DNA of 5,675 nt, from NCBI GenBank assembly GCA_029983435.1, contig JASBZN010000075.1:1-5675 (forward strand), written 5' to 3'. The position numbers and the translations under genes were made by a program. The notes under the pieces were generated by a model. It had not been told where the DNA came from and ran no database searches. It saw nothing but the letters and a program-made list of their open reading frames with translations. Below, in pieces: positions 1-5,675 of the stretch; position 1 is the stretch's first letter, and each line of letters opens with the position of its first letter. This DNA comes from Urinicoccus sp. (GTDB taxonomy: Bacteria; Bacillota; Clostridia; Tissierellales; Peptoniphilaceae).

Positions 1-1437
1 GAGTTTTCTAAAGAAAAGATGCCTTATACAGTGGCGCAACCAAATACAGAAATCCATGATAAGGTTTATAACTTTGCAGAAAACTTATTAAGTGAAGCCA
101 TTCACCAAAAAACGAAAGCAGAACGAGAAGAAGCAGAGGATTTAGCAAGAGAAAAAATCTATGCAGAATTTGAAGAAGACCTTGAAGAATATGGAAAAGA
201 CATCAATGAAGTAATTGATGAAATTATTCGTAAAGAAGTTCGTCAAGGAATTTTAGAAGAAAGACGGCCTGATGATCGTCAAATGGATGAAATTCGTCCT
301 TTGAGTGCAGAAGTTGGCCTTCTTCCCAGAACTCATGGATCAGGTCTTTTCAAGAGAGGTCAAACACAAGTATTATCTGTCACAACCTTAGCTGGTTTAG
401 CAGATGTTCAAATAATCGATGGTTTAGGGGACGATACACCAAAACGCTACATCCATCATTATAATTTCCCACCCTATTGTGTTGGGGATACTCGCCCTAT
501 GCGAAGCCCAGGACGTCGTGAAATCGGACATGGAGCCTTAGCAGAACGTGCTTTAATTCCAGTTTTACCAACAGAAGAAGAATTTCCCTATACTATTCGT
601 GTCGTTAGCGAGGTACTAAGCTCCAATGGATCTTCTTCTCAAGCTAGTATTTGTGGGTCTACCTTATCTCTTATGGACGCGGGAGTTCCTATAAAAGCAC
701 CTGTAGCAGGAATTGCCATGGGTCTTATTAAAGAAAATGATCAGGTGAAAATCCTTACAGATATTCAAGGCCTGGAAGACCACCTTGGAGATATGGACTT
801 TAAAGTTGCAGGAACTAAAGAAGGTATTACTGCAATGCAAATGGACATAAAAATTGATGGGATTAATAAAGAAATCTTATCTGAAGCTCTGGCAAAGGCA
901 AAAAAAGCTAGAATGACTATTTTAGAAACCTTAACTGGAGCCATTGAAGAGCCAAGACAAGATCTATCTCCCTATGCTCCTTTAATTTATACTATTAAGA
1001 TAAAACCTGAAAAAATAGGAGAAGTTATTGGTTCTGGAGGAAAAGTCATTAATAGCATCATTGAAGAAACCAATGTGAAGATAGATATTGATGATGATGG
1101 TCGTATTTCTATATTAAGTGAAGATAAAGATTGTGCTATGGCAGCAATCCAAAAGATAGAAGAGATTGTAAAAGATGTAGAAGTAGGAGAAATTTACAAG
1201 GGCAAGGTGAAAAAAATTGTAAAATTCGGAGCCTTTGTAGAAGTATTAAAGGGGCGAGAGGGTCTTCTTCACATTTCAAATATTTCTCATGACCATGTAA
1301 AAAATGTAGAAGATGTTTTAAAAGAAGGTCAAGAAGTAGAAGTAAAGGTTATCGGAATTGATGACCAAGGAAAAATTAGCTTAAGTCGAAAGGCTTTGTT
1401 GGATAAGCCTAAACACGAAGATAAAAAGGACCAATAA
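1..1437 (+). CDS. pnp: Polynucleotide phosphorylase (PNPase), 5'-truncated by window edge
   Basis: PNPase is a trimeric 3'-to-5' exoribonuclease that degrades mRNA phosphorolytically to nucleoside diphosphates in the cytoplasm. The frame is open from base 1, giving 478 codons before the TAA. The family is usually about 700 residues, so roughly the first 230 (first RNase PH core) lie outside the window, and the ATG at 19 is internal. What remains is, in order, the charged all-helical linker domain (about 1-260), the second RNase PH core (about 265-930), a KH domain with GSGG loop (1030-1041) and a C-terminal S1 domain (about 1186-1398) ending in a short charged tail. The phosphate-binding Ser triplet (631-639) is intact. 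So are the residues equivalent to E. coli D486, D492 and K494 (codons at 778, 796 and 802, in LGDMDFKVAGT). The usual RPDGR at the start of the second core reads RPDDR (265-279). Identity is essentially certain from full-length similarity to known PNPases. Confidence 0.97.
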   Translation, partial: EFSKEKMPYTVAQPNTEIHDKVYNFAENLLSEAIHQKTKAEREEAEDLAREKIYAEFEEDLEEYGKDINEVIDEIIRKEVRQGILEERRPDDRQMDEIRPLSAEVGLLPRTHGSGLFKRGQTQVLSVTTLAGLADVQIIDGLGDDTPKRYIHHYNFPPYCVGDTRPMRSPGRREIGHGALAERALIPVLPTEEEFPYTIRVVSEVLSSNGSSSQASICGSTLSLMDAGVPIKAPVAGIAMGLIKENDQVKILTDIQGLEDHLGDMDFKVAGTKEGITAMQMDIKIDGINKEILSEALAKAKKARMTILETLTGAIEEPRQDLSPYAPLIYTIKIKPEKIGEVIGSGGKVINSIIEETNVKIDIDDDGRISILSEDKDCAMAAIQKIEEIVKDVEVGEIYKGKVKKIVKFGAFVEVLKGREGLLHISNISHDHVKNVEDVLKEGQEVEVKVIGIDDQGKISLSRKALLDKPKHEDKKDQ

Positions 1438-1445
1438 AGATTGAT

Positions 1446-1476
1446 AAAAGCATGAGCCAATGGTTCATGCTTTTTT
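1446..1476 (+). terminator. Intrinsic terminator after pnp
   Basis: A 13-bp inverted repeat (1446-1458 with 1462-1474, one G-T wobble) closes a 3-base AAT loop and runs into six T (1471-1476). The outermost pairs are four A-T, so the T run partly lies in the stem. It starts 8 bases after the pnp stop and is followed directly by the dut Shine-Dalgarno. Shape and position fit a Rho-independent terminator of the pnp transcript. It could also act as a 3'-end barrier or a partial attenuator that lets some transcription reach dut. Confidence 0.87.
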
Positions 1477-1482
1477 AAGGAG
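1477..1482 (+). promoter_or_regulatory. Ribosome binding site of dut
   Basis: AAGGAG lies 6 bases before the dut ATG, a near-ideal Shine-Dalgarno that fixes the start. It is unusual in beginning immediately after the terminator U-tract (last T at 1476), so on a read-through mRNA the hairpin sits right beside the ribosome landing site. Confidence 0.85.
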
Positions 1483-1488
1483 TGAAAG

Positions 1489-1920
1489 ATGAAGATTAAA
1501 ATTGTAAATACGTCAAAACATCCTTTACCTAGCTATAAGACAGCAGGAGCAAGTGGTGTAGATCTCTATGCAAATTTAGATGAACCAGTGGTTTTAAAAT
1601 CTTTAGAAAGAACTTTAATTCCCACAGGGCTATTTATCGAAATGCCCCAAGGGATAGAAGCGCAAATTCGTGCACGATCAGGTTTGGCCTTAAAAAAAGG
1701 TCTTAGCCTTCCTAATGGAATAGGAACCATCGATGCTGATTTTCGTGGGGAATTACAAATTATATTGGTTAATTTGAGTCCTGATGAAGTGATTATTAAA
1801 GATGGAGACCGGATTGCTCAGATGGTTTTTATGAAGGTAGAACATGCTGAATTTCTAGAGGTAGAGGAACTTTCTGACAGTGATCGAGGTCAAGGAGGCT
1901 TTGGTCATACTGGTGTATAA
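1489..1920 (+). CDS. dut: Deoxyuridine 5'-triphosphate nucleotidohydrolase (trimeric dUTPase)
   Basis: It hydrolyses dUTP to dUMP and pyrophosphate in the cytoplasm, keeping uracil out of DNA and feeding dTMP synthesis. The 143-residue length is typical of homotrimeric dUTPases. All five family motifs are present in order: AGASGVDLYA (19-28), RSGLALKKGL (63-72), GTIDADFRGE (79-88, catalytic Asp at 82), GDRIAQMVF (106-114) and the flexible C-terminal arm RGQGGFG (133-139) that closes over the nucleotide. In motif 3 the usual Tyr is Phe85, and the residue before G79 is Ile78 where Pro is common. The start is fixed by AAGGAG 6 bases upstream. A strong terminator separates it from pnp and no promoter fits between them, so expression depends on read-through or on a promoter inside pnp. 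No terminator is visible after it. Function is confident. Confidence 0.96.
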   Translation: MKIKIVNTSKHPLPSYKTAGASGVDLYANLDEPVVLKSLERTLIPTGLFIEMPQGIEAQIRARSGLALKKGLSLPNGIGTIDADFRGELQIILVNLSPDEVIIKDGDRIAQMVFMKVEHAEFLEVEELSDSDRGQGGFGHTGV

Positions 1921-1932
1921 AACACTTGTTTA

Positions 1933-1941
1933 TGTTATAAT
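1933..1941 (+). promoter_or_regulatory. Extended -10 promoter for ftsK-rimO-pgsA
   Basis: The sequence TGTTATAAT is a perfect extended -10 element (TGN followed by consensus TATAAT), beginning 12 bases after the dut stop. The best -35 candidate is a weak TGTATA (1914-1919, 3 of 6 matches to TTGACA, 16-bp spacer); extended -10 promoters tolerate a poor -35. The predicted start of transcription is near 1948, giving a leader of about 23 bases with just room for the ribosome binding site. It is a prediction from sequence only. Confidence 0.7.
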
Positions 1942-1956
1942 AACCTTAGAAACTTT

Positions 1957-1963
1957 GAGAGGA
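1957..1963 (+). promoter_or_regulatory. Ribosome binding site of ftsK
   Basis: GAGAGGA is a moderate Shine-Dalgarno, with its GAGG core 8 bases before the ATG at 1971. It is weaker than the sites of dut, rimO and pgsA. It supports the chosen start, which also puts a basic cytoplasmic N-terminus before the first membrane segment, as in the family. Confidence 0.65.
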
Positions 1964-1970
1964 TGAGTCT

Positions 1971-4232
1971 ATGGTAAGAAGAAAAAGCAATAGAAAAATA
2001 ACACGAAATCAGAGCAAAAATAAAAAAACTTCTAATCCTTCTTTTTCTAAGTCGGACTTAGAAATGATGGGGTTATTTCTTATCATTTTTTCTATTCTAA
2101 GTGGAATCAGCCTCTATAGTCCTAATATGGGGCTTTTTGGTGATGTCTTAAATAAGGTCTACCTAGTTTTAGGTGGGAATGGGCGGATTTTTTTGCCTAT
2201 TTATTTTGGAATAATTGGGGTTTTACTTGTTTCTAGCGAACATGGATTCTCAAAGCGAAAGATGGTATTTTTTCTTTCCTGGACTTTATTGGCATTGCTA
2301 ATTTTTTATGAAGGAAAGAATCTACAACCTTTGACGATGTCAGAAAAAGCACGAGAAGTTCTTTCTAGCTCTTCACCCTACTATGGTGGACTCATTGGAG
2401 TTTTCTTTGGATCCTTTTTCTATAAATTATTTGGAACAATTGGTACTGGAATTGTTCTGGTTTTGGTTTTTCTAGTTTTATTATTTTATCTTTTGCCAGT
2501 TTCTTTTTCTGGGATGGTTTTTTATCTAAAATCTTTTTTTGAAAAGCAAAAATCAAAAAAAGCTCAAGCTCCTAAAAAGAATCGGGAGAGAAGGGAAAAG
2601 AATAAGAACAAACCGATCCTTAACCTTAAGAGTCAAGATAAAGAAGCGAAAGATACTGATTTAAAAAGGTCTTCTCAAAAAGCGAAGAAAGATATCTTAC
2701 AGATTAACGATTATAGCAAAAAGGAAGAAGTTCCTTCTAAAGCTACTCCTTTGACAAAAAAGGAAATTAAAGATTTTGAAAAAGAAATTTCTATAGATGC
2801 ATCTAAGGTAGACTATAAATTTCCACCAAAAAATCTTTTAATGGCTCCTGTAAAGTCTAAGGGTCCTGGGGAAAATGTTATGCGACATAAGGCGCATATT
2901 ATCGAAGAGACTATGAACGAGTTTAATATTGATTGTCAGGTTGTGGCTATTAATAAAGGACCTGTTATTACCTGTTATGAGCTTCAAATTGCACCAGGCG
3001 TTAAGTTAAATAAAATTGTTAGCCTTCAGGACAATTTGTCTCTGGCTTTAGCTTCTTCAGATATTCGGATAGAAGCGCCAATCCCTGGAAAAGCTGCTGT
3101 TGGAATTGAAGTTCCCAACGAAGAAAAAGATAGTGTTTACTTTAGTGAAATTTTAGATAGTAAGGGTTTTAAAAAGTCTACAACGACTCCTTTGGCTTTA
3201 GGGAAAGATGTTAGTGGAGAAATTGTCGTTTCTTCCATTGACAAAATGCCCCATCTTTTAATTGCCGGAGCTACTGGATCGGGGAAGAGTGTCTGCATAA
3301 ATACAATTATTACCAGTATTCTCTATCGGTCCAGACCAGATGAAGTAAAACTCATCTTAATTGACCCTAAAGTTGTGGAATTAAGTGTGTATAATGGCAT
3401 TCCTCATCTTTTGATTCCCGTTGTAACAGACCCTAAAAAAGCTGCTTTTGCTTTAAAATGGGCAGTGGATGAAATGGAAAAGAGATATAAGTACTTTGCT
3501 CAAGAACGTGTTCGGGACATGAAATCTTTCAATAAAAAAATGCAAGAAGAGAATAGACTTTCTGAAATGATGCCTAAGATTGTCGTTATTGTGGATGAAT
3601 TAGCAGATTTAATGATGGTTGCAGCTAATGAAATTGAAGACTATATCGCTCGTTTGGCCCAAATGGCTCGAGCTGCTGGGATTCATATGATCTTGGCAAC
3701 ACAAAGACCTTCTGTGGACGTTATTACAGGAACAATTAAGGCTAATATTCCATCAAGAATTGCCTTTGCTGTCTCATCTGGTGTCGATTCTAGAACGATT
3801 TTGGATTCCAATGGAGCAGAAAGCTTATTGGGACAAGGAGATATGCTATTTTATCCAAGTTTTTATAGTAAACCACGAAGATTACAAGGGGCTTTTATTA
3901 GTGATAAAGAAGTAGAATCTGTTGTAGCCTATGTTCGAGAAAGTTCAGAAAAAGACTATGATGAGCAAGCCATGGAAGCCATTGAAAAAAAGATAAATAC
4001 ACCAATGGAAAAACAAGATGAGCTTTATGCCAAAGCTGTAGAATATGTCTTAATGGATGGTCAAGCAAGCATTTCATATCTGCAAAGAAAGTTAAAAATT
4101 GGCTACTCACGAGCGGCTCGACTCATTGATTCTATGGAAGAACAAGGAATTATCGGCCCCCATGAAGGGACCAAACCTCGGAAGCTTGCAATGACGGAGG
4201 AAGAGATAAAGGAGTTTTTGGAGAGTGATTAA
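1971..4232 (+). CDS. ftsK: FtsK/SpoIIIE-family DNA translocase
   Basis: This is a membrane-anchored, hexameric ATP-driven pump that moves double-stranded DNA across or away from the division septum. It has 753 residues (B. subtilis SpoIIIE is just under 800). The order is a basic N-terminus (1-30), four or five hydrophobic segments (about 32-50, 71-89, 97-113, 138-155, 158-177), a Lys/Arg/Glu-rich linker (about 187-270), then the alpha/beta motor. Walker A is GATGSGKS (433-440), Walker B is IVVIVDE (537-543), followed by the conserved ATQRPSVDVITG segment. The C-terminal winged-helix gamma domain spans about 682-748. Its DNA-reading helix has Ser713, Arg717 and Asp720 where E. coli FtsK has Asn, Arg, Glu and SpoIIIE has Thr, Arg, Asp, so sequence reading is probably SpoIIIE-like. 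The stop overlaps the rimO start. Whether it serves vegetative segregation, sporulation or both cannot be told from this window. Confidence 0.95.
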   Translation: MVRRKSNRKITRNQSKNKKTSNPSFSKSDLEMMGLFLIIFSILSGISLYSPNMGLFGDVLNKVYLVLGGNGRIFLPIYFGIIGVLLVSSEHGFSKRKMVFFLSWTLLALLIFYEGKNLQPLTMSEKAREVLSSSSPYYGGLIGVFFGSFFYKLFGTIGTGIVLVLVFLVLLFYLLPVSFSGMVFYLKSFFEKQKSKKAQAPKKNRERREKNKNKPILNLKSQDKEAKDTDLKRSSQKAKKDILQINDYSKKEEVPSKATPLTKKEIKDFEKEISIDASKVDYKFPPKNLLMAPVKSKGPGENVMRHKAHIIEETMNEFNIDCQVVAINKGPVITCYELQIAPGVKLNKIVSLQDNLSLALASSDIRIEAPIPGKAAVGIEVPNEEKDSVYFSEILDSKGFKKSTTTPLALGKDVSGEIVVSSIDKMPHLLIAGATGSGKSVCINTIITSILYRSRPDEVKLILIDPKVVELSVYNGIPHLLIPVVTDPKKAAFALKWAVDEMEKRYKYFAQERVRDMKSFNKKMQEENRLSEMMPKIVVIVDELADLMMVAANEIEDYIARLAQMARAAGIHMILATQRPSVDVITGTIKANIPSRIAFAVSSGVDSRTILDSNGAESLLGQGDMLFYPSFYSKPRRLQGAFISDKEVESVVAYVRESSEKDYDEQAMEAIEKKINTPMEKQDELYAKAVEYVLMDGQASISYLQRKLKIGYSRAARLIDSMEEQGIIGPHEGTKPRKLAMTEEEIKEFLESD
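2588..2595 (+). other. Exact SpoIIIE recognition sequence (SRS) match
   Basis: GAGAAGGG matches the octamer known to orient SpoIIIE on the B. subtilis chromosome. It falls in the A/G-rich part of ftsK that encodes the Lys/Arg linker, where such a word is more likely by chance. I saw no second copy and no reverse complement in the window. Function as a polar guide sequence is only a possibility. Confidence 0.3.
4208..4214 (+). promoter_or_regulatory. Ribosome binding site of rimO
   Basis: AAAGGAG lies inside the ftsK 3' end, 10 bases before the GTG at 4225. The spacing is slightly long but acceptable. No ATG gives a better in-frame start, so this site supports GTG initiation. Its location inside ftsK suggests that ribosomes finishing ftsK help start rimO. 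Confidence 0.7.
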
Positions 4233-5535
4233 TAAGATATATTTTCAAACCTTAGGGTGTGCAAAAAATGATGTAGATACCCAGGTAATGGAAGGAATTT
4301 TAGAGCGAAACCGCTATGAAATTGTCTCTAGGCCTGATGAAGCGGATGCTATTTTTGTAAACACTTGTGGTTTCATTGATGCTGCAAAAGAAGAATCCAT
4401 TGAGTGGATTTTAAAATTAGCTCAATATAAGAAACAAGGATCTCTACAAAAACTTTATTTAACAGGGTGTTTAGCGCAAAGATATCCCGATGAATTGAGA
4501 AAAGAAATTCCTGAAATTGATGGAATCTTAGGGCCGGGTTACATTAAAGAAATCGCTAATTATCTAAAAACAGAAGACACGGAATCTTTAACATCTACCG
4601 TCTCAACAGACTATGAAGAAAATGTTCGTAGGATTGAGGCCAATAAAACCGCTTATGTAAAAATATCAGAAGGTTGTAATAATCGATGCAGCTACTGTAT
4701 TATCCCTTATTTAAGGGGAAATAATCGATCTCGAAAGGTTGAAGATATTGCTGAAGAAGTTAAGAATCTAGCAGCAGCTGGAGCAGAGGAAATAATCCTA
4801 GTTGCACAAAATACGACAGATTATGGAATTGACCTCTATGGTCGATATTCTTTGGATACCCTGTTAAAAGAATTGACAAAAATAAAAGAGATTAAGTGGA
4901 TTCGTCTTCTCTACGCATACCCAGACCATTTTACAGATGAACTAATTGATTTAATGGCAGAAGATAACAATATTATTCCTTATATTGATATGCCGCTACA
5001 ACATAGCTCGGATAGAGTTTTAAAGGCTATGAACAGGAATTCTAGTAAAAAAGAGATTCTTTCTTTAATAAAAAAGTTGCGAGAAAGAATACCCCAGTTA
5101 GTTTTACGTTCAACCTTTATTGTGGGATTTCCTGGAGAAAGTCAGGAAGATTTTGAAGACCTACTATTTTTTATAGAAGAGGTTAAATTTGACAGATTAG
5201 GAGTCTTCACCTATTCTAAAGAAGAAAATACCAAGGCATATGATATGGAGGGGCATCTTTCTGATGAAATAAAGAAAAATCGCTATAATGCTATTATGAC
5301 CAAACAGCAGGAAATATCTCGTCAAAAATTAGCGGATAAATTAGGCGAAACTTTAGAGATCCTAATAGAAGAAAAGCTAGAGGACGACGTCTATTTAGGA
5401 AGATCTTATATGGATGCTCCTGATGTAGATGGCCTTGTATATGTCAGGGCTAAGGAGCCTTTAAAGATTGGTAGTTTCTACTCAGTGCTGGTTACAGAGT
5501 CTAGCGAGTATGATTTACAAGGAGAGGTTTTATGA
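4225..5535 (+). CDS. rimO: Ribosomal protein S12 methylthiotransferase RimO
   Basis: This radical-SAM enzyme carries two [4Fe-4S] clusters and adds a methylthio group to a conserved aspartate of ribosomal protein S12. It has 436 residues, normal for the family. The N-terminal MTTase domain has its three cluster cysteines at 12 (LGCAKN), 48 (NTCGF) and 82 (TGCLAQ). The radical-SAM motif CxxxCxxC is at 151, 155 and 158 (GCNNRCSYCIIP). A TRAM domain closes the protein (about 374-436). The C-terminal motif GRSYMDAPDVDG is typical of RimO and argues against the tRNA-modifying relatives MiaB and MtaB. The GTG start overlaps the ftsK end by 8 bases and its stop overlaps the pgsA start by 4, so it is almost certainly co-transcribed with both. 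Family is certain; RimO over other methylthiotransferases is likely. Confidence 0.93.
   Translation: MINKIYFQTLGCAKNDVDTQVMEGILERNRYEIVSRPDEADAIFVNTCGFIDAAKEESIEWILKLAQYKKQGSLQKLYLTGCLAQRYPDELRKEIPEIDGILGPGYIKEIANYLKTEDTESLTSTVSTDYEENVRRIEANKTAYVKISEGCNNRCSYCIIPYLRGNNRSRKVEDIAEEVKNLAAAGAEEIILVAQNTTDYGIDLYGRYSLDTLLKELTKIKEIKWIRLLYAYPDHFTDELIDLMAEDNNIIPYIDMPLQHSSDRVLKAMNRNSSKKEILSLIKKLRERIPQLVLRSTFIVGFPGESQEDFEDLLFFIEEVKFDRLGVFTYSKEENTKAYDMEGHLSDEIKKNRYNAIMTKQQEISRQKLADKLGETLEILIEEKLEDDVYLGRSYMDAPDVDGLVYVRAKEPLKIGSFYSVLVTESSEYDLQGEVL
5519..5527 (+). promoter_or_regulatory. Ribosome binding site of pgsA
   Basis: AAGGAGAGG lies in the last codons of rimO, with AAGGAG ending 7 bases before the ATG at 5532. 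This strong site, together with the ATGA overlap, fixes the pgsA start. Confidence 0.8.
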
Positions 5536-5675
5536 ACATAGCCAATAAATTAACCCTACTAAGGATTTTGCTGGTACCATTTTTTGTTATTTTTGTATCC
5601 TCAGAAATCTTGGGTTTAAAGATTTTTGGAGCAGTTATTTTTGTTTTAGCAGCTTTAACAGATATGCTAGATGGG
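5532..5675 (+). CDS. pgsA: CDP-diacylglycerol--glycerol-3-phosphate 3-phosphatidyltransferase, 3'-truncated by window edge
   Basis: It is an integral membrane enzyme that joins CDP-diacylglycerol and glycerol-3-phosphate to phosphatidylglycerol phosphate, the committed step to phosphatidylglycerol and cardiolipin. Only 48 codons are in the window; the family is usually about 180-200 residues. The start MNIANKLTLLRILLVPFF is the characteristic PgsA opening, with a first hydrophobic segment around 12-23 and a second around 31-42. The window ends in DMLDG (44-48), which is the beginning of the CDP-alcohol phosphatidyltransferase signature (two Asp then DG, with the later Ala-Arg and Asp residues beyond the edge). 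The gene overlaps the rimO stop by 4 bases, suggesting translational coupling. A related CDP-alcohol transferase cannot be fully excluded from this fragment, but this opening and the neighbours favour PgsA. Confidence 0.88.
   Translation, partial: MNIANKLTLLRILLVPFFVIFVSSEILGLKIFGAVIFVLAALTDMLDG

Noticed and set aside
19..21. ATG at 19 as the start of pnp
   Set aside because: The frame is open upstream to base 1, no Shine-Dalgarno precedes the ATG at a suitable distance, and the protein would begin in the middle of the PNPase helical domain. The true start lies before the window.
1963..1977. Four-codon upstream frame (ATG AGT CTA TGG TAA) overlapping the ftsK start
   Set aside because: Its ATG sits directly against the GAGAGG site, far too close for initiation, and a frame this short is expected by chance.
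2531..2780. A/G-rich, low-complexity stretch in ftsK as a possible repeat or inserted segment
   Set aside because: It encodes the charged flexible linker found between the membrane and motor parts of all FtsK/SpoIIIE proteins. The frame is uninterrupted and no ordered repeat unit is visible.
3898..4110. 70-codon open frame on the minus strand
   Set aside because: It lies wholly inside the conserved 3' part of ftsK in antisense. It has no recognisable motif or ribosome binding site, and its composition is that of a reverse-strand shadow.
1..5675. A novel defence, mobile or otherwise undescribed system
   Set aside because: All five coding regions belong to well-known housekeeping families with intact key residues, intergenic gaps are at most about 50 bases, and no direct repeats, transposase, integrase, tRNA or array structure was seen.

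Overview
The window is an AT-rich stretch of bacterial chromosome with five closely packed genes, all on the + strand. In order they are the 3' two-thirds of pnp (polynucleotide phosphorylase), dut (dUTPase), an ftsK/spoIIIE-family DNA translocase gene, rimO (methylthiotransferase for ribosomal protein S12) and the first 48 codons of pgsA (CDP-diacylglycerol--glycerol-3-phosphate 3-phosphatidyltransferase). Low GC, strong purine-rich Shine-Dalgarno sites and SpoIIIE-like residues in the translocase point to a low-GC Gram-positive (Bacillota). The presence of rimO, which Bacillus subtilis lacks, and the ftsK-rimO-pgsA order favour an anaerobic clostridial or Tissierellia-like lineage. That placement is inference from gene content, not a match to a known genome.

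Layout: 1-1437 is the pnp 3' part. It is followed by a strong intrinsic terminator (1446-1476) whose U-tract almost touches the dut Shine-Dalgarno. dut occupies 1489-1920. The 50-base gap 1921-1970 holds a perfect extended -10 promoter element and a ribosome binding site for ftsK (1971-4232). rimO (4225-5535) overlaps the ftsK end by 8 bases and uses a GTG start. pgsA starts at 5532 with a 4-base ATGA overlap and runs off the window. No gene-free stretch exceeds 60 bases.

The genes do not form one pathway. They cover RNA turnover, nucleotide-pool cleaning, chromosome segregation, ribosome modification and membrane phospholipid synthesis. The overlaps suggest that ftsK-rimO-pgsA is one translationally coupled transcript started by the promoter after dut, while the pnp transcript mostly ends before dut.

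I found no mobile element, CRISPR array, RNA gene, broken gene or sign of horizontal transfer. I see no undescribed system here: this is ordinary housekeeping sequence. The points worth a second look are regulatory (the terminator against the dut start, the ftsK promoter), an exact match to the SpoIIIE recognition sequence inside the translocase gene, and a few substitutions in conserved motifs.
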